From contig SLCJ01000302.1 in assembly GCA_007125835.1 (NCBI GenBank), forward strand, positions 1 to 15,233: DNA of 15,233 bases, read 5' to 3'. The DNA is from Verrucomicrobiales bacterium. Lineage in GTDB: Bacteria > Verrucomicrobiota > Verrucomicrobiia > Verrucomicrobiales > SLCJ01. This document shows positions 7,015 through 13,752 of the stretch, in pieces. The notes beneath the pieces were generated by a model. That model did not search any database. It was not told where the DNA came from and was given only the letters and a program-made list of their open reading frames with translations. Positions within the stretch are counted from its first letter, which is position 1. Every line of letters begins with the position of its first letter. The position numbers were made by a program, and so were the translations under genes.

Positions 7015-8109
7015 TCACAGCGCGCCGAGATCGGCGAGAGACTGGTCGAGGATGCGGATGAGTTCGCCGATGGATTCGGGTGTCTCGTCGCCCATGTTCG
7101 AGATGCGGAAGGTCTTGCCTTTGATTTTGCCGTATCCCATATTGATGGCGACACGGTATTTGTCGCGCAAAATTTTGTTCCAAGCTCCGAGATCGAGATC
7201 GCGGTTGTTGCAGAAGGTGGTCAGGCTCTTGGAACGGTAGCCCTCGCCGGCGAAATGCTCGAATTTGCGCTGGCTGCCCCACTGGTGGATCATCGCATTG
7301 AGCGCTTCGTGGCGTTTGTAGCGGTTTTCGATTCCTTCCTCGACGATGCGCTGAAGTTGGTGCGCCAAGCCGTAGATCAGGGAGATGCACGGTGTGGAGG
7401 GCGTGGCGAAGTTGGCGGCGTTTTTCTCGAATTCGAGGAAGTCAAAATAGTATCCACGGTCGGGTGTGTCGGCGGCGCGTTCGAGCGCGCGCTCCGAGAC
7501 GGCGAAGGGAGCGAGGCCCGGGGGCAGCGCCAGCGCCTTTTGAGAGCCGGTGAGTACGACATCGATGCCGAGGGCGTCCATCTCGATGGGTACGGCGGAG
7601 AAAGAGGATACGGTGTCAACGACAAGCATCACGTCTGGAAAGTCGCGAACCACGGCGGCGAGATCGGCGAGCGGGTTGAGCACGCCGGTCGAGGTTTCGT
7701 TGTGGACCAGGGTGACAAGGTCGTAGTCGCCACCTTCCAGGGTGCGCCGGAGGTCTCCGGGGAGGATGGGTTGGCCCCATTCGACAGCGAGCCGGTCGGC
7801 CTCGCGTCCGCAGCGGAGGGTGACGTCGTGCCACTTGTCGGAGAAGGCTCCGCAGCAGCAGTTGAGCACGCGCTTGGAGGAAAGATTGCGGATGGCTGCC
7901 TCCATGACACCCCATGCCGAGGAGGTGGAGAGAAAGACGGGGCGTGCCGTGCCCATGAGTTCGCGCATGACGGGCATGACCTGCTCGTAGAGAGCGGAAA
8001 ATTCGGAGCCACGGTGGCCGATCATGGGTTGGCTCATGGCTTCAAAGGTCTCGGGGGACACTTCGATCGGACCGGGGATGTAGAGCTTGACGTGGGGCTG
8101 GTTGCGCAT
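7015..8109 (-). CDS. Class V PLP-dependent aminotransferase (serine/alanine-glyoxylate type)
   Basis: The 364-residue product is a fold-type I aminotransferase of the alanine-glyoxylate / serine-pyruvate branch. Visible marks are LYIPGPIEVSPE (9-20), HRGSEF (32-37), HNETSTG (136-142), the cofactor Asp in VVDTVSS (163-169, Asp165) and the Schiff-base Lys191 in TGSQKALALPPGLA. Close relatives include serine-glyoxylate and alanine-glyoxylate aminotransferases, (S)-ureidoglycine-glyoxylate aminotransferase and proteins misnamed 'soluble hydrogenase subunit'. The sequence alone does not separate these substrates, and no pathway neighbour helps. It stands alone between repeat-rich spacers, with no Shine-Dalgarno sequence and with TATAGT about 70 bases upstream as a possible -10. 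Confidence 0.88.
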   Translation of the reverse strand: MRNQPHVKLYIPGPIEVSPETFEAMSQPMIGHRGSEFSALYEQVMPVMRELMGTARPVFLSTSSAWGVMEAAIRNLSSKRVLNCCCGAFSDKWHDVTLRCGREADRLAVEWGQPILPGDLRRTLEGGDYDLVTLVHNETSTGVLNPLADLAAVVRDFPDVMLVVDTVSSFSAVPIEMDALGIDVVLTGSQKALALPPGLAPFAVSERALERAADTPDRGYYFDFLEFEKNAANFATPSTPCISLIYGLAHQLQRIVEEGIENRYKRHEALNAMIHQWGSQRKFEHFAGEGYRSKSLTTFCNNRDLDLGAWNKILRDKYRVAINMGYGKIKGKTFRISNMGDETPESIGELIRILDQSLADLGAL

Positions 8110-8244
8110 GGACGCGGATGGAATTCGGTGTGAAATGGGGTTGTGGCGTAGCCGGAGGAGTCGGCGCGCTTTGGGTACTATAGCATAGGGGAGAATTTCG
8201 TTTTGTCTCGGAAAACATTGGGGTGGTCATGGGGCATAGGCTGC

Positions 8245-8300
8245 ATTGGGATCGATGAGGGTAGGGTGGTTGCCGAATTGGGTGTGTCTGGGCCTTTGCT
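8245..8300 (-). repeat. Dispersed repeat, copy 2, inverted relative to copy 1
   Basis: Read on the minus strand it goes from GGCCCAGAC through ACACCCAATTCGGCAACC to ACCCTCATCGATCCCAATG. It matches the plus-strand copy at 6709-6757 apart from scattered substitutions and an extra ACCCT. It lies in the 250-base spacer upstream of the aminotransferase gene, where I see no other gene. Confidence 0.8.
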
Positions 8301-8361
8301 TTCTCAGGCGCTGTTTCGCTTCGCGGGAAGGCTCCCAATGATCGCCTCCACGTTGCCGTGC

Positions 8362-8634
8362 TCACGCGCTTTCTCGTCGCGGCATCTGCGAGTAATCGTT
8401 TGTCAAGACAAAGACTTCTTGGATAATGCGTTCGATCAAGTGATTCCTTGTTGCCATGTCTTCCAACTGAAAGACTTGGTCAGTCAGCTCTTGGAGTCTG
8501 TTCGCAATGCGGAATTTCATTACGGTTTGCCTGAAAAGAGCCCCTTCCATACCGGTCTCGGCGACAAAATCCCTGAACCGGGCGAGATTCGTCTCAAAGT
8601 TCCCAGCAGAGCGCCTGCACAGAAACGGGAACAA
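8362..8634 (-). CDS. Small hypothetical protein, uncertain
   Basis: I do not recognise this 90-residue frame. It looks more protein-like than the surrounding shadow frames. From about residue 15 it is rich in Glu, Arg, Leu and Phe, with helical, amphipathic stretches such as FRIANRLQELTDQVFQLEDM. The only start at this position is TTG. The same frame continues upstream without a stop for about 35 more codons, reading HESEEEKPDLFPFLCRR near the join, but with no ATG there. This suggests either a rare start or the 3' end of a decayed gene. It lies between two repeat-rich spacers with no neighbour on its strand close enough for an operon. Confidence 0.35.
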   Translation of the reverse strand: MFPFLCRRSAGNFETNLARFRDFVAETGMEGALFRQTVMKFRIANRLQELTDQVFQLEDMATRNHLIERIIQEVFVLTNDYSQMPRRESA

Positions 8635-9184
8635 GTCTGGTTTTTCTTCTTCGGATTCATGGGGTGGTTGGTGTCTCCCGCTATTTTTCCTGCCCTTGGT
8701 GGTGCCTCATGATCCACTGCGAAAGTCAATGGGTTTCAGGAAGTGGGAATGGGGGTGTCTCTGCGTTTGCGGTTGTGTGGGGGCGGAAAAATAAGGTAAC
8801 CGATTCCCAATCCACGAGACACGAGCCTGATCAGCCTTTCGTGGCGGGCTCTGATTTACTTGTCTCGGGCTTGCTCGGAGCAGCAGCATCGTCGTGAATC
8901 GCAGCCGATGCGTAGCAACACCCCCCAACGCGGCTCATCCAGGTTGCGCGCGCATCCGGCTCCATGCATGATTTCCCGGGGGTAGGTCAGGATGTTTGAG
9001 CCTGTCCTCAAGCGCCGGGGAATCTCGACCAAGGAGGGGCGATCTACCATCGCCCGAGGATGGGGAAGCAAATGGTGTGGAACGAAGTGCCTTTTCATTT
9101 TCCCCTTCATTCACATCGGCGAAGGAGGTTCGCCCTTCCTTGGGAAGCAGCCGCCCTCAAGCGCTGCGGCATCTCGACCCCCCC
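8635..9184. other. Intergenic region with repeats, no supported gene
   Basis: About 550 bases have no convincing coding frame. A minus-strand frame at 8856-9110 (84 codons) shows no domain and is Cys/Arg-rich at its end. Visible structures are a direct repeat CCTCAAGCGC...ATCTCGACC (9006-9030 and 9155-9179), a 7-bp hairpin GGGCGAT/ATCGCCC (9037-9055) and a 6-bp hairpin GGCGAA/TTCGCC (9118-9134). The last lies just beyond the TPR gene stop but lacks a T-run, so it is a weak terminator candidate. Confidence 0.6.
9006..9179. repeat. Direct repeat of ~25 bp flanking two hairpins
   Basis: CCTCAAGCGCCGGGGAATCT at 9006-9025 (ending CGACC at 9030) recurs at 9155-9179 with three mismatches. Between them are hairpins GGGCGAT/ATCGCCC at 9037-9055 and GGCGAA/TTCGCC at 9118-9134. 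The layout suggests a dispersed repeat unit with two similar ends; no copies elsewhere in the window were seen. Confidence 0.5.
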
Positions 9185-11737
9185 TCAGGGCTCTGCGGTT
9201 TGTGCGCTTCCGGCTTCCTGGGGCGGTTCGGCGGGCGGGTTGTCGGAGTGGGGGAGGCGTCCGTCTTCCCAGAGGAAGTGTTCGAGGCGGATGCGTTGGG
9301 CGATGGCTCGGGCCTCGCGGGCGCGGGGTGCTTCGGAGCGGCCGATGCGTTCGGCGAGGGCGGCGGCGGCGCGCCAGTTCTCCTGTCGGCCGAGCAGTTC
9401 GATGGCGCTGATGGCGCAGCGGAACGACCAGTAGGTTTCGGGCACGGGCTGGTCGGGCAGAAAGTGGGAGTCGATGACGCCGTACCAGATTTCGAGTGCT
9501 TCGGCGGAGTCGCCTGCGATCTCGGCGGCGCGTCCGAGGAACCAGGTGGCGCGGTTGCGCCAGTATTCGGAAGCCCCGGGGTCCTGGCGCAGGCGGCTGA
9601 GCAGGCGTAGCGCCTCGCGGGTGTGGGTTTCATCGTCTGTGGGATCGAGGAGCAGGGTTTCGGCGAGCTGCGCCTGCAGGGAGCGTCGGTCTTCTGCTTC
9701 CGGGGCGGGGTCGGAGTTGAGGGTTTCGCGCAGCAGGTTGATGGCGGAGGAAGCGTTGCCCTGGCGGAGGAGGATTTCGGCTTGTTTGCGGCGCGCGGCG
9801 AAACGCAGTGGCCCTTCGAGGTCAGCGACTTGTTGGAAAAGATCGATGGCCTGGTCGAGGCCGGCTTCGGTGAGGATCAGCGAACTGGAGCGGGCGGCTT
9901 GGAACAAGGAGTGCTCGCGCAGGGGGCTGTCGAGTCGGGCGACTTGTTGGAACAGGGCGCGCGAGCGGGCGTGATTGCCAGCGGCGGCTTCGGTCTCGGC
10001 GGCCTTGAAAAGGATCTCGGCTGCGAGCGGTGACTCGTGCCAGTTTTCGAGAAAGTGGTCGGCGGCGGCGATGGTGGCCCGGTGATCGCCCTCCAGATCG
10101 GCGGCCCAGACCATCAGATAGTCCCTTTGTTCCAGAATCGTCGCCGGGGCGTCTTCCGGGATGCGCAGCAGGCGGTTGCGGGCTTTGTCCGGTGCCGGCG
10201 GATCCTCCCGCAGCGCAATTTCGGCGAGCACGATCTCGGCGCGGTAGTGCATTGGGTCGTCGGGGGCGGCGCGGAGGTAGCGCCAGATCATGAGTCGGGC
10301 GAGGGCCACGTCGCGGCTGCTGAGGTAGAGGCCGCGTTCGAGGAGGAGCCTTGCGGCGAGGAGCTGCCGGTCTTCTCCGCTGTCGGAAAGGCGGTCGACG
10401 ATGTCCTCAAATGTTTCGGAATCGTCTTCCAGGAAAGCGAGCACGCCGGTGTTGAACAGGATGGGGACCGCATCTTGCAGCCGGGCTCCGGGGGCGGCAC
10501 GGGCAAATTCCTCCAGCGCCTCGCGCGGGCGACCGCTGTCATAATGGTGGACTGCTTCCAGGTAGGCAAGGCGTGATTCCTGGGCGGGTGTGAGCGTTTC
10601 ACCGCGCAGGGGTTCGAGGAGCGGGATGGCTTCCCCGGCGTCGCCATTTTTCAGCAGCAGGGAGGCCAATTCGAGGCGGACGTTGAATGTGGCGGGGGCT
10701 TCTGGGTGGTTTTGCAGCACTTTGCGCAGCGGTGCCGCCGCATCTTCGGGGGAATCCTGAAGGCGTGACAGGCTGAGGGCGGCGAGGGCCGCCAGGCGGG
10801 GATTTTCTGCGGACGTCCAGGTGTTGACCCGGGGGTCTTCAGCGAAGCCGGGGATTTGCTGTGCCAGGTCGAGTGCATGTTCCAGCAGTGGGCTTTGCGG
10901 GCGACTGTTGACAAAAGCGACCAATTCGTCCAGCGCGTCGCTTGTGAGGCCGAGCTGCAGCCTGCCGTGCAGGATGCCGATTCGAGCGGCGTCCCGGGCT
11001 TCAATCGGGATGGGAGGGTCTGCGGCGATGGCACTTCGAAAGGCGGCGATGGCCGTTTCGCCTTCCTCGCGCAACAAGGCGATGCGCCCTTCCAGATAGA
11101 ACCGGGCCGCTGCGAGTGCGGGGTCGTCCATGCGGGACAGGGCGTCCAAGGCCGCAGCGGTGTCGTCGAGTCGTTCGAGAAGGAGCAGCAACTCGGCCTC
11201 TCGGATCAGCGCGTAGCGGGCCAGAGGAGTGGAATCGGCGGCCTTGGCGGCGATGCGTGCCGACTCCAGCGCGGCCTCCGGCTCGCGCAAAAGAATAAGC
11301 AGGTCGGCCCTGAGGAGGGCGGCTCGGGCCAGTAGATTGCCGGAGTCGCGTTGCATGAGATTCTCGAGCCGTTCTTCCGCCATGTGGATCAGGCCCCCGG
11401 CAAGCAGTGCTCGCGCGCTCCAATAGTCGGCCTCGCCGGTGTCGGGGAGGGTGGCGGATGCCAGGTGGGCGACTTCAGCGACCTGGCCTGAGCGCACGGC
11501 GGCTTCGAGAGTGAGGAGGTTGAGGTCGGCGTGGTGGTTGGGATCGAGTGATTCCACCTTGGCCAGTTCGAGGGCGCGCTGGAGTGCGATCTCGGGAAGG
11601 TTGTCGGCCATGGCGCGGCGAATCCCCTCAATTGCCTCGTCCGGGGTGGCCGCACCGGTTCCCAGCGGTGCCAGCCCGAAAAGCGCTGCGGCGAGGCAGC
11701 ACTTTTTCAGCAGCGATGAAAAAAGGGGGCGGCGCAT
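9185..11737 (-). CDS. Large secreted TPR-repeat protein
   Basis: The 850-residue product begins with a classic signal peptide: positive MRRPLFSSLLKK, a hydrophobic core at 13-26, and likely cleavage after Ala29 or Ala30. There is no lipobox. The mature part is almost all helical tetratricopeptide-like repeats, clearest at about 150-240, 355-430 and 585-680, with typical A-L-Y/F-A pairs such as EALEEFARAAP and AIDLFQQVADLE. The last ~25 residues are Pro/Glu-rich and probably disordered. Such proteins are usually periplasmic or envelope scaffolds, and no enzyme domain is visible. It starts 13 bases after the DUF5069 gene stop, so the two are probably one transcription unit. The actual function is unknown. 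Confidence 0.85.
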   Translation of the reverse strand: MRRPLFSSLLKKCCLAAALFGLAPLGTGAATPDEAIEGIRRAMADNLPEIALQRALELAKVESLDPNHHADLNLLTLEAAVRSGQVAEVAHLASATLPDTGEADYWSARALLAGGLIHMAEERLENLMQRDSGNLLARAALLRADLLILLREPEAALESARIAAKAADSTPLARYALIREAELLLLLERLDDTAAALDALSRMDDPALAAARFYLEGRIALLREEGETAIAAFRSAIAADPPIPIEARDAARIGILHGRLQLGLTSDALDELVAFVNSRPQSPLLEHALDLAQQIPGFAEDPRVNTWTSAENPRLAALAALSLSRLQDSPEDAAAPLRKVLQNHPEAPATFNVRLELASLLLKNGDAGEAIPLLEPLRGETLTPAQESRLAYLEAVHHYDSGRPREALEEFARAAPGARLQDAVPILFNTGVLAFLEDDSETFEDIVDRLSDSGEDRQLLAARLLLERGLYLSSRDVALARLMIWRYLRAAPDDPMHYRAEIVLAEIALREDPPAPDKARNRLLRIPEDAPATILEQRDYLMVWAADLEGDHRATIAAADHFLENWHESPLAAEILFKAAETEAAAGNHARSRALFQQVARLDSPLREHSLFQAARSSSLILTEAGLDQAIDLFQQVADLEGPLRFAARRKQAEILLRQGNASSAINLLRETLNSDPAPEAEDRRSLQAQLAETLLLDPTDDETHTREALRLLSRLRQDPGASEYWRNRATWFLGRAAEIAGDSAEALEIWYGVIDSHFLPDQPVPETYWSFRCAISAIELLGRQENWRAAAALAERIGRSEAPRAREARAIAQRIRLEHFLWEDGRLPHSDNPPAEPPQEAGSAQTAEP

Positions 11738-11750
11738 GATCCGGTGCGGG

Positions 11751-12266
11751 TTATCGGCCCATCACGAAATCATAGACTTTCCGGTCGTCTTCTCCGGCGG
11801 ACCAGACCACTCGCAGGAAGTCGGCCGGATGGATGCCATGATCCCGGAAGAAGCGCCGGTCGCCTCCGCAGCAATACATGATCTCGGGGCCGTTCTCGCC
11901 GCGCAGCTTGTTTCTGGCTTTTTGCAACACGCGGGGGAACCATCCCAGCCCCTCAAAGGTGTCCTCGCGCGCGGGCAATTCCTCCTCTGGCATGCATTTG
12001 GAGGAGGCGGTTCCGCTTTGGACATGGAGGAAATAGTCGCGCCGCACGGCGGCGATGAGCAGGGCGGTGGCGGGCGTCGGTGATCCGCCGCCGCCCCAGT
12101 CTTCAACAAAGTCGAAAAACTCCCTCGGCTGACAGCCTATGGAGGCGAGGAATTCGAGGTCGTCGGCGCTGAAGTAGCGGTCCAAATCGCGTGCACCTTT
12201 GCCATAAAGGGCCGTGCTGCGGTCAAAAAGGTCGAGAAATTGCTGATCCCATTCGAATGAAGACAT
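11751..12266 (-). CDS. DUF5069-type protein
   Basis: The 171-residue product has no signal peptide or membrane segment. Its second half matches the DUF5069 pattern as I remember it: LGWFPRVLQKARNKLRG (107-122), then a GPEIMYCCGGDRRFF segment (126-140), IHPADFLRVVW (145-155) and a closing DRKVYDFV. The first half (1-75) is acidic and aromatic-rich and unfamiliar. Members of this family have no established biochemical role. It is first in a two-gene unit with the TPR protein and has a strong promoter 7-35 bases upstream that would make a leaderless mRNA. The family call is good but not verified by a search. Confidence 0.75.
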   Translation of the reverse strand: MSSFEWDQQFLDLFDRSTALYGKGARDLDRYFSADDLEFLASIGCQPREFFDFVEDWGGGGSPTPATALLIAAVRRDYFLHVQSGTASSKCMPEEELPAREDTFEGLGWFPRVLQKARNKLRGENGPEIMYCCGGDRRFFRDHGIHPADFLRVVWSAGEDDRKVYDFVMGR

Positions 12267-12272
12267 GGTGGT

Positions 12273-12301
12273 AGTATCGCACGCCCCGCCGCTTCTGCCA
12301 A
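12273..12301 (-). promoter_or_regulatory. Sigma70-like promoter of the DUF5069-TPR unit, leaderless geometry
   Basis: On the minus strand TTGGCA (12296-12301) is followed by exactly 17 bases and GATACT (12273-12278). This matches 5 of 6 and 4 of 6 consensus positions. The expected start, about seven bases downstream of the -10, falls on the A of the ATG at 12266. No Shine-Dalgarno sequence is present between them. Confidence 0.6.
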
Positions 12302-12350
12302 GCTGCCGTTTTGAACAAACAGGCCGTGCAACTCAACTTTAAAAATTTGC

Positions 12351-12437
12351 GGGGTCAGGTCTTATATGGTGGGTCTTGTGGGGAGAGGCGGGTTTTGGGA
12401 GTGCAAGTAAAATTCGCGAATTTTGGGACCAGGTCTT
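12351..12437 (+). repeat. Two REP-like GGGnnCAGGTCTT units with an AT palindrome
   Basis: GGGGTCAGGTCTT (12351-12363) and GGGACCAGGTCTT (12425-12437) are direct copies with two mismatches, each preceded by an AATTT run. Between them, AAAATTCGCGAATTTT (12409-12424) is a perfect 16-bp palindrome touching the second unit. AAGACCTGACCCC-type motifs are known REP-like intergenic repeats linked to REP-associated tyrosine transposases in several phyla; no such transposase is in this window. Confidence 0.6.
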
Positions 12438-12501
12438 TTTAGGCGTTTTAGGCGGTTTTTGGCGATGGATGCTTTTTGCTGTGGAGGGAGGCGGAGAGGG
12501 A

Positions 12502-13047
12502 TCAGCCGCTGATGGCGGCTTGGGGGCGGGGGATGCTTTGGAGGAAGGCGCAGATTTCTGCGGCGAGGGCTTCGCAGTCTTTGCGCCATGAGCGGGCGCG
12601 GCGGAGAGTTTTGACGCAGGGTTTCAGGCCGGTGAGTTCCACTTTTGGGATGCCGTTGCGGGCGAGTTCGTCGAGTTTTTCGGCGAGTCCGGTGAAGAAG
12701 GAAAGTTCGAAACCCTCGCCGGCGTCTGCAGCGAGGGTGTCGAGGTCGAGGTGAGCTGGAGGGGGTGTGAGGTCGAGGTGGCGGGCGATGTGAGCGGCTC
12801 CGATGTTGTGGAAGAGTTGCCTGGCTTTGGCGCGGAGTTGGTCGAGGGGGATGGCTCCGCCAGGAAAGTGGTTTTCGAGGTAGAGGAGTATGGCGTCGGC
12901 GATGTCGTCGCCCATCCAGTAGCTGCCGGTGACGCCGGCTTTGGCGGCGGCGTCGGCGATTTGGGTGCGCAGCCATTGGCGGTCGCAATGGACAGGCGGG
13001 AGGGAGCCGATCTGCAGCAGGGGTGTGGGGTGGCGGAAGCAGATCAT
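12502..13047 (-). CDS. Hypothetical protein translationally coupled to nrdR
   Basis: I do not recognise this 181-residue protein by family. It has no signal peptide or membrane segment. Residues 44-90 (WMGDDIADAILLYLENHFPG, then an ALPLDQ-like turn and ARQLFHNIGAAHIARHL) form a helical segment that loosely recalls the helical part of ATP-cone domains, but the nucleotide-binding residues are not evident. Residues 110-150 hold a second helical part, with KVELTGLKPCVKTLRRARSW before a C-terminal helix. Its ATG overlaps the nrdR stop (ATGA, four bases), so it should be made together with NrdR. Codon use matches its neighbours, so recent transfer is unlikely. Confidence 0.75.
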   Translation of the reverse strand: MICFRHPTPLLQIGSLPPVHCDRQWLRTQIADAAAKAGVTGSYWMGDDIADAILLYLENHFPGGAIPLDQLRAKARQLFHNIGAAHIARHLDLTPPPAHLDLDTLAADAGEGFELSFFTGLAEKLDELARNGIPKVELTGLKPCVKTLRRARSWRKDCEALAAEICAFLQSIPRPQAAISG

Positions 13048-13562
13048 GGTGTGGTGGGTTGGCGGGCGGGCCGGGGAAAGAGTTCCTGTTGCTCGGCGCG
13101 TCGGGCGGCGACCAAGTGTTCCATGGATTGGATTTCGTCGATGAATTCCTCGACGGCGGTGAATTTCCGGTAGACCGAGGCGTAGCGGACGTATGCGACG
13201 GGGTCGATGGAACGGAGCATGGTCATGACGCGGGCGCCGATGGCTTGGGAAGGGACTTCGCGTATGCCATCGGTCTGCAGTTCGGTCATGATTTCATCGA
13301 CGGCCTGGTCGAGTTGGTTGATGGAGACGGGGCGTTTCTCGCAGGCCTTGACGAGACCGCGAAACAGCTTTTCCCTGTTGAAATCCTCACGACGCCCGTC
13401 GCGTTTGACGACGGACAGCGAGGCATTTTCGATTACCTCGTAGGTGGTGAAGCGGTGGCCGCAGTTGAGGCATTCGCGGCGGCGGCGAATGGATCCGCCG
13501 TCTTTGGAGAGGCGTGAGTCGACGACCTTGTCGTCCAGGGAACCGCAGTGAGAGCAACGCAT
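13044..13562 (-). CDS. nrdR: Transcriptional repressor NrdR
   Basis: NrdR is a zinc-ribbon / ATP-cone repressor that senses dATP versus ATP and shuts down ribonucleotide reductase genes. The 172-residue product starts MRCSHCGSLDDKVVDSR, with zinc ligands Cys3, Cys6, Cys31 and Cys34, then SIRRRRECLNCGHRFTTYE. The ATP-cone spans about 49-139, including VVKRDGRREDFNREKL (51-66) and VAYVRYASVYRKF. An open frame runs further upstream to 14318, but it crosses panC and only the part from this ATG fits the family, so I place the start here. The 3' end overlaps the following gene. Paired operator-like sites lie 19-59 bases upstream, which suits autoregulation. Confidence 0.96.
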   Translation of the reverse strand: MRCSHCGSLDDKVVDSRLSKDGGSIRRRRECLNCGHRFTTYEVIENASLSVVKRDGRREDFNREKLFRGLVKACEKRPVSINQLDQAVDEIMTELQTDGIREVPSQAIGARVMTMLRSIDPVAYVRYASVYRKFTAVEEFIDEIQSMEHLVAARRAEQQELFPRPARQPTTP

Positions 13563-13580
13563 GAGGGGCGGGAGGCTGCG

Positions 13581-13621
13581 CAAGATATGGGAATCGCCCT
13601 GGCCTTGCAACCCATATCTTG
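13581..13621. promoter_or_regulatory. Perfect 11-bp inverted repeat, candidate pair of NrdR boxes
   Basis: CAAGATATGGG (13581-13591) and CCCATATCTTG (13611-13621) are exact reverse complements with centres exactly 30 bp apart, about three helical turns. Known NrdR operators are pairs of ~16-bp AT-centred boxes (ACACwATATATwGTGT-like) about 30-31 bp apart; the ATAT core and spacing fit, the flanks only partly. The site lies directly upstream of nrdR on one side and 130 bp upstream of panC on the other. A hairpin in RNA is the alternative: T-rich sequence follows on the plus strand, but no plus-strand gene ends here. Confidence 0.5.
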
Positions 13622-13719
13622 TGTTTTTCTGGGTTTTTTGTGAGGGGCGGGGGGCGCGGTCGCTTGAGTGGGTGGGTTGGTGCTTTGGTTGGAAATCGCG
13701 GAAAAGGGCCGGTGCGTTG

Positions 13720-13747
13720 TTGCGTGGGGCCGGGGATGCCCTATCGT
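13720..13747 (+). promoter_or_regulatory. Possible panC promoter with leaderless geometry
   Basis: TTGCGT (13720-13725), 16 bases, then TATCGT (13742-13747). The -35 is weak (3 of 6) and the -10 moderate (4 of 6). The expected start falls on or next to the ATG at 13753, with no room for a ribosome-binding site. This is the same geometry as the better promoter before the DUF5069 gene. Confidence 0.35.
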
Positions 13748-13752
13748 CATTC

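Noticed and set aside
6853..8133. Long plus-strand open frame (426 codons) opposite the aminotransferase
   Set aside because: The minus strand holds an intact aminotransferase with all motifs; the plus frame is Gly/Val/Glu-rich shadow reading with no domain and it also crosses repeats.
8856..9110. 84-codon minus-strand frame as a gene
   Set aside because: No recognisable domain, Cys/Arg-rich end, and it covers the hairpin and a direct-repeat copy; more likely repeat sequence read by chance.
12351..12437. CRISPR-like array
   Set aside because: Only two short units, with no regular spacers and no cas genes in the window.
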